The notes under the pieces were generated by a model, which saw only the letters and a program-made list of their open reading frames with translations, did no database searches and was not told the DNA's origin. This document shows, piece after piece, positions 51,165 to 58,786 of a DNA stretch of 64,000 nucleotides. The DNA comes from Anaerolineales bacterium (GTDB lineage Bacteria; Chloroflexota; Anaerolineae; Anaerolineales; RBG-16-64-43), in the NCBI GenBank assembly GCA_016932475.1, contig JAFGCU010000125.1, positions 84,163 through 148,162 of the forward strand, read 5' to 3'. The first letter of the stretch is position 1. Each line of letters opens with the position of its first letter. The position numbers and the translations under genes are program-made.

Positions 51165-52355
51165 ATGACGGTCGAATTATATGTAGGCAAAGATCCGCAG
51201 GGCCGCATTTGGGAGCCGGATTTCACCCATGAGGCCAACGCGGCGATCCGGATCATCGGATCGGCCTGGCGGGCCTTCCACGCCTCGCGGGAACTCTACC
51301 TGCTCGCCTTCAATCTGCATTCCCCGAATATCGATCTGCTGGTAATTTCCGAACGCGGGATCGGGCTTCTGGAAATGAAAGCCCATCGTGGCGCGATCAC
51401 CATCGATCCGGACGGTCACTGGCTGGCCGGCGGCGAAAAGATGCTGGGGTACAAGGCCGTTACGGGTCGCGAGCGGCCGGGATCCTCCTACCTCAATCCG
51501 CATGATCAGGTGCAGGGGCACGGCGACAGGCTGCAGGAACGCCTGTTGCCCGTCATCCGGGAGCAGTATCCGGAACTCACCCGCGGAAAACGCCGCCATC
51601 TACGAATGCAATCGTGCGTGTGTTTCACCAATCCGGAGGTGGAGCTTTCCGAAATGCGCAAAGCCGTTCCGGAGTGGAGCCGCGGGCGGTTGAAATCCTG
51701 GGAAAGCGATTTCTCGGTGATCGCGCCGGCCGAAGTCCCCGAGTGGATCTCCAGCCTGCGTTTCGAAGTCAAACAGCAGGATATTCCGCCCTACTATCCC
51801 TTCCGGCTGGATCCGGCAAAGCAGCGCCCGCTCCTTAACCAATTGTTTGAAGTGGACCGCTGGAAGGCGGTGGAACGGATGCTTCCCATCCACCGCTACG
51901 GACGGCTTCAGCAGCTGCGCGATAGCCGGATCGTCGCCGCCTACTCGCTCTGGGAAGAGGAGACTTTCCTCGGGCGCGACCATCTGAAGTGCACGATCGT
52001 CGTTCCGCAGGAATACACCAAGGTAAGCCGGATGCATGCGGTCATCCGGCGGGGAGCGGGCGGGATTGTGTTGGAGGATCTGCAAAGCCACAACGGGACA
52101 TTCCTCGACGGCCGGCGGATAGACGGAAAAGCCGTGCTCCAAGAAGGCGCGGTCATCGCGCTGGGCGGCGCCGGCAATTCGGAAAAAGAAACGCGGTATG
52201 CCTTCCACCTCGTTGAAAATCCCCAGGAAGAATTGGACACCACCGAGGACGGCACCCGGCCGCAGCTCCCGCGGACGGATATGCCAAACGCCGCCGGCCG
52301 TCTCCCGGGCGTCACGCAGCCCGCATCATCGCGCGAAGGTGAAGCCGCTCCTTAA
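51165..52355 (+). CDS. NERD domain-FHA domain fusion protein
   Basis: This 396-residue cytoplasmic protein joins a NERD (nuclease-related) domain to a forkhead-associated domain. The NERD part (about 1-150) has a restriction-endonuclease-like core NIDLLVISERGIGLLEMKAHRG, where D and E-x-K are the expected catalytic residues, followed by LNPHDQVQGHGDRLQERL. The FHA part (about 270-360) has FLGRDHLKC, KVSRMHAVIRR and LEDLQSHNGTFLDGRRI, the GR / SRxH / NG phosphothreonine-binding pattern. A disordered acidic tail follows. The start at 51165 (ATG) lies 106 nt after rnpB. FHA suggests control by a Ser/Thr kinase. The biological role is unknown. Confidence 0.85.
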   Translation: MTVELYVGKDPQGRIWEPDFTHEANAAIRIIGSAWRAFHASRELYLLAFNLHSPNIDLLVISERGIGLLEMKAHRGAITIDPDGHWLAGGEKMLGYKAVTGRERPGSSYLNPHDQVQGHGDRLQERLLPVIREQYPELTRGKRRHLRMQSCVCFTNPEVELSEMRKAVPEWSRGRLKSWESDFSVIAPAEVPEWISSLRFEVKQQDIPPYYPFRLDPAKQRPLLNQLFEVDRWKAVERMLPIHRYGRLQQLRDSRIVAAYSLWEEETFLGRDHLKCTIVVPQEYTKVSRMHAVIRRGAGGIVLEDLQSHNGTFLDGRRIDGKAVLQEGAVIALGGAGNSEKETRYAFHLVENPQEELDTTEDGTRPQLPRTDMPNAAGRLPGVTQPASSREGEAAP

Positions 52356-52492
52356 AAAAACCTCCCAGCCAGGGAGGAAAGGGGTATGGACACCCGCGGT
52401 ATCGTATAATGCGCCCGTGCGGCGGTCTTGCGGATAGGCTCGCCTTAAAAATTATTTTGCATGGCACGCGCGATTATTCCAAGGAGGAATTC

Positions 52493-52852
52493 ATGGGTGC
52501 AGGTCACCAATTCGAAATAGAAGCCATGCGGGATAAGAAGAATTCCCTGCATCCTGCCTGGTCCGCCGTGGGATGCTTTACATTGGTCGGCCTGACCACG
52601 CTTGGGTACTTTCTGGCGGATTGGTTTATCGGGGAGAATCTGCAGAAGGGCTGGATCCCGATCCCCAGGGAATGGGCCTGGCCCGCGCAGAGCCCCTACC
52701 TTCTCGTAAAACTGGGGGCGGCGTTCTTCGTCTTCCTGATCGGATCGACTCTTTTCTCGATCGTGTACACCCTGATCAATCCGCCCAAACCAGGAAAATT
52801 TGATGTGACCGATCCATCGATCTTTCCACCCCCGCCCAGGCACAGGAAATAG
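52493..52852 (+). CDS. Small two-helix membrane protein
   Basis: This 119-residue protein has two predicted transmembrane segments (about residues 24-46, AVGCFTLVGLTTLGYFLADWF, and 75-97, LVKLGAAFFVFLIGSTLFSIVYTLI). A loop separates them, and a Pro-rich cytoplasmic C-terminus (DPSIFPPPPRHRK) ends the protein. The ATG at 52493 follows an ideal AAGGAGG. No domain is recognised. It is 137 nt downstream of the NERD-FHA gene on the same strand. Confidence 0.8.
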   Translation: MGAGHQFEIEAMRDKKNSLHPAWSAVGCFTLVGLTTLGYFLADWFIGENLQKGWIPIPREWAWPAQSPYLLVKLGAAFFVFLIGSTLFSIVYTLINPPKPGKFDVTDPSIFPPPPRHRK

Positions 52853-52920
52853 GCGCGAAGCCTGCCGTCAAGGACGCCGCCCGATTCCGGGCAATCGGCT
52901 GGTAAAGACGATCGATATCA

Positions 52921-52951
52921 AACCGGCCGGTGGATTCTCCACCGGCCGGTT
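52921..52951. terminator. Bidirectional palindrome between convergent genes
   Basis: A 14-bp perfect stem (AACCGGCCGGTGGA and its complement, TTC loop) lies between the small membrane protein gene and the convergent crtI. No strong T-run flanks it on either strand, so termination is likely but not typical. Confidence 0.55.
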
Positions 52952-53075
52952 GCTTGTCCGTCGCCATGCGTAAACCGGCGGGGCGGTATTGGCCCGTGGA
53001 TGCAGCGCGCCAAAATCGCCGGCAGGCCCGGGGCAACTCCTTGGCCACACCCCGCTTCCGGACTAATCCGCGGCT

Positions 53076-54557
53076 TCAGCCGGCTTCGGAGATAATGCGT
53101 TCCGCCACCAGCCGGCCGGAAACCATGGCGGTGGGCATCCCGGTGCCGGGATGCGTGCTGGCCCCGACGAAGAAAAGGTTTTTATACCGCGGATGGCGAT
53201 TGGCCGGCCGAAGGTAGCCCATCTGCGTCAGCGTATGCGAGAGGCCGTGGGTCGAGCCTTTCATCAGGTTAAAGCGTTTGGCCCACGCGGGGGGTGTGCA
53301 CGACGCTTCGAACTTGATGCGGGGTTTGAGATCGCCGATGCCGATCGTTTGCAGACGGCGGAACACATGACGCCGCGCCTCATCCCGAAGCGCATCCCAA
53401 TCCTGTTTCCCGTGTTCGTTCAGGTGCCCGACCGGGACGACCGCAATCAGGGTATCCTGCCCGCGCGGAGCCATCGAGGGGTCGAGCCGCGCCGGCGCAT
53501 GCACGTACACGCTGGGGTTGACGGGAAGGCTCAGGTCGCGAATGATGCTGTCGAAATTACCGCGGTAATCATCCGCGAGGAAGAGCGTGTGCGGCGGCAG
53601 GGCTTCGACTGTCCGGTCCACCCCCCAGAAGAAGCTGATCACGGAACAGGAGAATCGCTTGCGCGACAAAGACGCGGCCAGCCCGTCCTGCGGCAGGAGA
53701 TGCCGGTACACATAGGGCAGATCCGCATTGGCAAGCACCGTATCCGCATCCCGGCGCGAACCGTCCGCTAGGCAGACGCCCCGGGCATTCGCGGATGTTA
53801 TCTCAATCCGTTCCACGGGCGAGTCGAATAGGAATTCCACGCCGGCGCCGCGGGCCAGTTGAACAAGGCTCTCGGTAATGCGATACATCCCGCCCTTGGG
53901 GTAATACACGCCGTGCGCCAGTTCCGAGTACGGCATCATCGAATACGTGGCCGGCGCTTCGAACGGGCTTAATCCCATGTACACATCCTGAAACGTAAAA
54001 GCGAGTTTCAGGCGCGGCGCATCGAAGTAGGCCGACATGTTGCGATAATGGTTGACGAGCGGTTTGAGGCGGAACAATAAATCCGCGTTCCGGGGGTGGA
54101 AGAAATCGAAGAACCCGCGGAAATTGCGGTTGACCAGCCGGTCCAGCCCCAGATGGTAATGCCGCTCGCCTTCCCGAAGATACGCCTGAAGTCCACGGAA
54201 ACTTCCCGGCTGGATGGATTCCACCTGCTCCCGCATGGAATGCATGTCGGAGGTAAGCTTCAGCCGGCTGCCGTCGTCAAACACGAGATGGTAGGTCGGG
54301 TCGACGCGCAACAGGTCCAGCTGTTCGTGCATGGACGCGCCGAGCGCGCCGAATTCGGCTTCGTACAACAGGGGCATGACAAATAGCGAGGGTCCGGTGT
54401 CGAACTGATGACCGTCGCGGCTGAAGCGGTTGCAGCGCCCGCCGGGGCGCGCGTTCTTTTCCAGAACGGTTACCTTCATCCCGGCGCGGGCAAGATGGAT
54501 CGCGGCGGTAATCCCGCCGATGCCTGCGCCGATAACAATCACGGTTTTTTTCTTCAT
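53076..54557 (-). CDS. crtI: Phytoene desaturase
   Basis: CrtI is an FAD-dependent desaturase that turns colourless phytoene into coloured carotenes. The 493-residue protein has the N-terminal dinucleotide site VIVIGAGIGGITAAIHLARAG, ENARPGGR-type text (reads EKNARPGGRC), and the C-terminal signature FFVGASTHPGTGMPTAMVSGRLVAERI. The number of desaturation steps (neurosporene or lycopene) cannot be read from sequence. The ATG at 54557 has only weak Shine-Dalgarno sequence. It follows crtB by 52 nt on the same strand, so the two form a carotenoid operon. The prenyl synthase at 20 kb could supply GGPP. Confidence 0.93.
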   Translation of the reverse strand: MKKKTVIVIGAGIGGITAAIHLARAGMKVTVLEKNARPGGRCNRFSRDGHQFDTGPSLFVMPLLYEAEFGALGASMHEQLDLLRVDPTYHLVFDDGSRLKLTSDMHSMREQVESIQPGSFRGLQAYLREGERHYHLGLDRLVNRNFRGFFDFFHPRNADLLFRLKPLVNHYRNMSAYFDAPRLKLAFTFQDVYMGLSPFEAPATYSMMPYSELAHGVYYPKGGMYRITESLVQLARGAGVEFLFDSPVERIEITSANARGVCLADGSRRDADTVLANADLPYVYRHLLPQDGLAASLSRKRFSCSVISFFWGVDRTVEALPPHTLFLADDYRGNFDSIIRDLSLPVNPSVYVHAPARLDPSMAPRGQDTLIAVVPVGHLNEHGKQDWDALRDEARRHVFRRLQTIGIGDLKPRIKFEASCTPPAWAKRFNLMKGSTHGLSHTLTQMGYLRPANRHPRYKNLFFVGASTHPGTGMPTAMVSGRLVAERIISEAG

Positions 54558-54609
54558 GGTTGCCCTTGCCGCTTTGAGAGAGTGGAATCCGTGAGGATTC
54601 CCGAAACCA

Positions 54610-55512
54610 TTAAGCCCTGAACCTGAAACCGAGTAAGGAGGAAATCGTCAGCCAGAACATCCGCAATCCGTAACCCAGGCTTTTCCGCTCTTTGTAATGA
54701 GGGCGGAGGCGGAAGCCCTCCTTTTCAATCGTATCCAGCAGCAATTCGAAGCGCGCCGTGTAGGCAAACCCCGCCAGGCGATGGCGCAGGTTCTGGGCCC
54801 GCTGGAAATAAACCCCGCCTGCTTTGAATAACTCGCGCGCCAGTTGCACCCGGTCCCTCACCCAGGCGCGGTATGCCGCGTTCTGAACATCCTGCGGCCG
54901 GATCCGGTTCGCCTCGAGCACTTCGCGCGGAACGTTGAAATACCCGTCTTCCAGATCGTCGTATGTATCCCGGAGCATGTGCGCGATATGCGCGGCCGTG
55001 ACGGCCTGGTACCGGGTCTCGTCGCGCGGCGCGAATTCGCCGTGCCCGATGAAATAATGGATCGCCTCGGTCACCGCCACCGCCAGCAGGCGGGTATATT
55101 CATCCAGTTCGGCCTGCGAGATCAGGGCGCCGCGGCGGCGCAGATCGAAATCCATCACCACCATCATGGTGTGCAGATAGACTCCCAGCCCGCTGTGGGC
55201 ATCCCGGTCGCGCTCCACCAGGTCCGCCAGCATTTGTTCCTCGACGGTTAATTCCCGCGGCGCCTCGTTCCGGTAACAGCTTTCCAGCAGGGACATCTGT
55301 CGCTGGAGGAAAACCTTTCGCCCGGCCGTTTCGGCTTCGCCCGGCACGGCCCCTGAATCCGAAGCCGCATCCAGGACATCATCCACCCACCGGAAGTAGG
55401 CGTAGGTTCGATAGGCGTCTTCGACGAGCGCGCGATCCACCAGGAATCGGATCGTGTAGTAACTCTGTTTGCTGGCGGCTTTGGTGATCGATGCGGCAAG
55501 GCTTGCGGTCAT
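54610..55512 (-). CDS. crtB: Phytoene synthase (squalene/phytoene synthase family)
   Basis: CrtB joins two GGPP head to head to give phytoene. The 300-residue protein has the first Asp-rich motif in YAYFRWVDDVLDA and the second in HMLRDTYDDLEDGYFNVP, plus YYTIRFLVDRALVEDAYRTY at the N-terminus. The ATG at 55512 is chosen because a TTG at 55548 adds only 12 poorly conserved residues. A squalene synthase role is less likely because crtI is adjacent. It leads the crtB-crtI operon. The 250-nt gap to pduO shows no clear promoter. Confidence 0.9.
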   Translation of the reverse strand: MTASLAASITKAASKQSYYTIRFLVDRALVEDAYRTYAYFRWVDDVLDAASDSGAVPGEAETAGRKVFLQRQMSLLESCYRNEAPRELTVEEQMLADLVERDRDAHSGLGVYLHTMMVVMDFDLRRRGALISQAELDEYTRLLAVAVTEAIHYFIGHGEFAPRDETRYQAVTAAHIAHMLRDTYDDLEDGYFNVPREVLEANRIRPQDVQNAAYRAWVRDRVQLARELFKAGGVYFQRAQNLRHRLAGFAYTARFELLLDTIEKEGFRLRPHYKERKSLGYGLRMFWLTISSLLGFRFRA

Positions 55513-55762
55513 GAAATTTGCCCTGTCAACCTTTCGATGAAATGGCAACGGTGTTGCCGGTCACTAAAGGGATTGCGCAAAATCCGCGCCGGATGTAGGG
55601 GCCGCTTTTTTCCACTGCCGTCCAATCTGCCGGCCCTTGCGGGGGAACCCGCCGGCGCCGGGATCATTTTCTACCATGACAATGCTGCTGTACCAGGTCC
55701 CTATGGAAATGTATACGCGCTTCCCGCATGGAAGATGCAGGCAAAAGCGGATAGCCGGCGGG
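55513..55762 (-). other. Gap between pduO and crtB
   Basis: No gene is seen. A short hairpin AGCCGG / CCGGCT brackets the pduO stop codon (55753-55771). A possible TTGTCA box on the minus strand has no matching -10 at 17 nt. Otherwise unremarkable. Confidence 0.4.
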
Positions 55763-56314
55763 TTACCGGCTTTTCCAGACGGATTCGGTTCGCCCGGATT
55801 CTTGGTTATCCAACCGAGCGTACTGGAATAGAAGGTCCGACAGCCGGTTGAGGTAGATGCGAACGGCCGGCGCGACGGCCGTGACGCGGGCGAGCGCGAC
55901 CACAACTCTCTCCGCCCGGCGGCAAACGGCGCGCGCGAGATGCAGCGCCGCGGCGCCTGGCGTGCCGCCGGGAAGCAGAAAATTTTCCAGCGGTCCGAGT
56001 TTTTCCTGCAGGGCGGCGGTTTCCCGTTCCAGAAATTCCATCCGGGAGGGGGCGAGAACCGGCCCCTTCGATTTCGGCAACCGGCCGGCAAGCATGGCGC
56101 CCGCGCACAGCAGATCGTTCTGAATTTCCAGCAGGCGGGCGGCGACATCCGGGTTGCGGCACTCCGAACGAGCCCAGCCGACCGCCGAATTCAACTCATC
56201 CAGCGCCCCGACGGCTTGAATGCGTTTGGAATCTTTCCATACACGCCGGCCGTCGGCCAGATCGGTCTTGCCGTCGTCGCCGCGCCGGGTGGTTACTTTC
56301 GTAATACGGGGCAT
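55763..56314 (-). CDS. pduO: PduO-type cob(I)alamin adenosyltransferase
   Basis: This enzyme adds the 5'-deoxyadenosyl group to reduced corrinoid, making coenzyme B12. The 183-residue protein has the ATP-binding N-terminus TKVTTRRGDDGKTDLADGRRVWKDS, then VGALDELNSAVGWAR, CRRAERVVV and YLNRLSDLLFQYAR. The ATG at 56314 follows GAGGAAAAGC. It is 24 nt downstream of btuD in the riboswitch-controlled operon, which fits an import-then-activate pathway. Confidence 0.94.
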   Translation of the reverse strand: MPRITKVTTRRGDDGKTDLADGRRVWKDSKRIQAVGALDELNSAVGWARSECRNPDVAARLLEIQNDLLCAGAMLAGRLPKSKGPVLAPSRMEFLERETAALQEKLGPLENFLLPGGTPGAAALHLARAVCRRAERVVVALARVTAVAPAVRIYLNRLSDLLFQYARLDNQESGRTESVWKSR

Positions 56315-56338
56315 GCTTTTCCTCGATGGGTTTTCATC

Positions 56339-57193
56339 TTATCGCTTTTTATGGGTCCGAGGCAACTTCACCGCCGATTTTAGCAATTCTTCCCCATCCG
56401 GGAGGATCAGCGGGTATCCGTACAGCGGGTGGGGGACGACCAGCATCGGATGGTGAAACAACGGGGAAAGGATCTCCGCGGTTAATACGGTCTGGGGGGA
56501 ACCGCAGCAAACCAGACGGCCGCCGGAAAGCAGGGCGATCCGATCGGCGAAACGCGCGACGAGGTTGAGGTCGTGCATCGCGGCGACGACCGCATGCCCG
56601 CGCTCCCGGGCGAAGCGGCGCAGCAGGGTGAGGGTTTCGATTTGAAAGCGGATGTCGAGGTGGGCGGTGGGTTCGTCCATCAAGAGGATGGAGGCGCCCT
56701 GCGCCAGCGCCCGGGCGATCAGCACGCGCTGCGCCGTCCCGCCGGAGAGAGTCTCGATCGACTGTCCGGAAACGGATTCCAAACCCACCGCCGCGATGGC
56801 GGCGCGCACCGACTCGCGGTCGGCTGGGGTTTCCGGGCCGAACCAGCCGTGAAAAGAAATCCTCCCGAGCATCACCGCTTCGGCGACCGTGAACCCGGAG
56901 GGCAATCCGGCCATCTGCGGCACGACCGCCAGCAGGCGCGCCCGCTTTTCGGGAGGGAGTTTGTGCATCGGGTGCGTTTGGCCGGCGCCACTGGCGCGGC
57001 CGGAAAGCGGCGCGAGGACGCCCGACGCGGCGCGCAGGAGCGTGGTTTTCCCGCAGCCGTTGGGACCCGCGATCGCGAGCAGTTCCCCGTTGCGAATCTC
57101 AAGCGAGACCCGGTCGAGCGCATCCGCCGCCGCCGCCGGGTAGCGCACGGTGAGGTCTTCGAGCCGGAGCGCGGGGTCCGAACGGGCGCTCAT
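56339..57193 (-). CDS. btuD: ABC transporter ATPase, probably cobalamin uptake (BtuD-like)
   Basis: This 284-residue ATPase belongs to the FecE/BtuD group. It has Walker A GPNGCGKTT, the Q-loop VVPQMAGLP, ABC signature LSGGTAQRV, Walker B ILLMDEPTAHLD and the switch His in AAMHDLN. The ATG at 57193 overlaps the permease stop (ATGA), so the two are coupled. Cobalamin is inferred as the substrate because a B12 riboswitch controls the operon and pduO follows. Longer in-frame readings through the permease are rejected. Confidence 0.93.
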   Translation of the reverse strand: MSARSDPALRLEDLTVRYPAAAADALDRVSLEIRNGELLAIAGPNGCGKTTLLRAASGVLAPLSGRASGAGQTHPMHKLPPEKRARLLAVVPQMAGLPSGFTVAEAVMLGRISFHGWFGPETPADRESVRAAIAAVGLESVSGQSIETLSGGTAQRVLIARALAQGASILLMDEPTAHLDIRFQIETLTLLRRFARERGHAVVAAMHDLNLVARFADRIALLSGGRLVCCGSPQTVLTAEILSPLFHHPMLVVPHPLYGYPLILPDGEELLKSAVKLPRTHKKR

Positions 57194-58254
57194 CTCGCCG
57201 CTCCGTTCCTGCGCAGAAGGTAGAAGAAAAACGGAGCGCCCAGCAACGCGGTAACGATCCCGACCGGCAGCTGCTGCGGCGCGAGGAGCGTGCGCGCCAG
57301 CAAATCCGCCAGCAGGAGGATTGACGCGCCGAGCAGCGTGGAGAGGGGGAGCAGGCGGCGGTAATCCCCGCCCCACAGCAGCCGCGCCAGGTGCGGCACG
57401 GCCAGGCCGATAAATCCGATCACGCCGCCGAAGGCCACTCCGGCCGCGGTCGTCATCGAAGCGGTAATAATGAGAATCCATCGCGCGCGCTGGACGTTGA
57501 GCCCGGTCTGCTCGGCCTGCTCTTCGCCGAATTGCAGAAGGTTCAACACCCGGCCCATCGCGAACATGACGAGGATGCCGATCAGGATGTAGGGCAGGGA
57601 GAGGCGCACCGGATCCCAGCCGCCGAGGAGCAATCCGCCCATGAGCCAGCTGATCGCCCGCTGGGTTTGCTCGACCGTGCGGTAGAAGAGGAATGCCGCG
57701 AGCGACTGGGCGAATGCTCCGGCGGCCACACCGGCCAGGATCAGCCGCGTGGACGACGCCGAATCCCGGCCCGGCCGCGCCCATCCGTACACCATCAGCA
57801 CGATCCACAGCGCGCCCAGGAACGCGAAGACGGGAATGACGGGCGACGCCGGCGCAAATCCGGGGATCGTGATCGCGATCGCCACGCCGAGGCTCGCGCC
57901 CGATCCGATCCCGAGCAGGTACGGATCGGCCAATGGATTGCGGAAGATGCCCTGGAAGGCGGCGCCGCTGGAAGCCAGCGCCATGCCGAGCAGCATGATG
58001 AAGATCGTGCGCGGGAGCCGCAAATCCCAGACGATCGAAGTCAGCGAGGCCGGGATGCCGGCTGCATCCGGTGTGCGCCAGAGGATGGACCAAATTTGAC
58101 CGGGCGGTATCGCGACGGCGCCGATCGCGACGCTCGCGACAAGCGCAGCCGCGAGCAGCAGCAGACTCAGACCGTAGGGCAGGGCGCGGGAAAAAAAAAC
58201 TCCCCGCGCAGACAGGGAGATCCGGGGATGGGGAGTGATGGGGATCGACCTCAC
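57190..58254 (-). CDS. btuC: FecCD/BtuC-type ABC permease, probably cobalamin
   Basis: This 354-residue integral membrane protein of the FecCD family has about ten transmembrane segments. It shows RLPRTIFIMLLGMALASSGAAFQGIFRNPLADPYLLGIGSGA and GFIGLAVPHLARLLWGGDYRRLLPLSTLLGAS, the signatures of BtuC/FhuB permeases. The start is a GTG at 58254; no ATG lies near. The gene is first in the operon, after the riboswitch. No periplasmic binding-protein gene (btuF) is adjacent, so that component must be elsewhere. Confidence 0.93.
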   Translation of the reverse strand: MRSIPITPHPRISLSARGVFFSRALPYGLSLLLLAAALVASVAIGAVAIPPGQIWSILWRTPDAAGIPASLTSIVWDLRLPRTIFIMLLGMALASSGAAFQGIFRNPLADPYLLGIGSGASLGVAIAITIPGFAPASPVIPVFAFLGALWIVLMVYGWARPGRDSASSTRLILAGVAAGAFAQSLAAFLFYRTVEQTQRAISWLMGGLLLGGWDPVRLSLPYILIGILVMFAMGRVLNLLQFGEEQAEQTGLNVQRARWILIITASMTTAAGVAFGGVIGFIGLAVPHLARLLWGGDYRRLLPLSTLLGASILLLADLLARTLLAPQQLPVGIVTALLGAPFFFYLLRRNGAAR

Positions 58255-58279
58255 CTTTCTCGCGAAGGTTGATGGATCG

Positions 58280-58423
58280 CGGTGCGGGCGGGCGACCTGG
58301 CTTGCCGACTAGCGGCTCACAGTTGCGCGACAGCGCCGGACTTACACCGGCTTCGCCTTTGGCCCCGCGCGTGGCGCATCGCGGGGCATGCTCGACCATC
58401 CGGGGTGCAGAGCACCCGCACCG
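58280..58423 (-). promoter_or_regulatory. Cobalamin riboswitch upstream of btuC-btuD-pduO
   Basis: On the minus strand this RNA element has a closing stem, CGGTGCGGG at 58280-58288 pairing with CCCGCACCG at 58415-58423. It also has the conserved core GAAGCCGGTGTAAGTCCGGC, CGCAACTGTGAGCCGC and the B12 box AGCCAGGTCGCC near 58291-58306. It starts just after the promoter and ends 25 nt before the btuC start, fitting translational control in which bound cobalamin hides the start region. Class I is most likely. Confidence 0.92.
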
Positions 58424-58461
58424 AAGACCATTTTTAACGCGCCGCCGAAGCGGCGGAGGAA

Positions 58462-58490
58462 AATATACCGGAAGCCGGGGATCGTGTCAA
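58462..58490 (-). promoter_or_regulatory. Sigma-70 promoter of the riboswitch operon
   Basis: On the minus strand TTGACA (58490-58485, consensus) and TATATT (58467-58462) are 17 nt apart. Transcription would begin near 58455, just before the riboswitch. Confidence 0.85.
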
Positions 58491-58660
58491 CGGGCCGGAT
58501 TTCCGGATTCGCAATAAAAAAATTCCCGCCGCAAAAAGCGCAAATCGATCCGGATCTTTTGCGCTTTTTGAGGCGAGATTGTGCAGCCATCGTTCGCACG
58601 TTGGCGGCGGAAAAAAGGAAACCGGAATAATGCGGGGAGTGGGTTACAATTTGGATCAGG

Positions 58661-58733
58661 CTCCTCGGCCAGGACTCGAACCTGGAACCCATCGGTTAAC
58701 AGCCGATTGCTCTACCGATTGAGCTACCGAGGA
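58661..58733 (-). tRNA. tRNA-Asn (GTT)
   Basis: This 73-nt tRNA has an acceptor stem TCCTCGG / CCGAGGA, discriminator G, D-arm AGCTCAATCGGTAGAGC, anticodon loop CTGTTAA (anticodon GTT) and T-arm GGTTCGAGTCC. The CCA end is not encoded. It lies between the riboswitch operon and the nucleoside kinase gene. Confidence 0.97.
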
Positions 58734-58786
58734 AAGCCCGAAGATTATACCAGCCGAAAAATGAAAGTCAAGAAGGCGCGATAAAA

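Noticed and set aside
58342..58692. 116-codon minus-strand frame across the riboswitch
   Set aside because: It spans the cobalamin riboswitch, the promoter and part of the tRNA, so it is not a gene.
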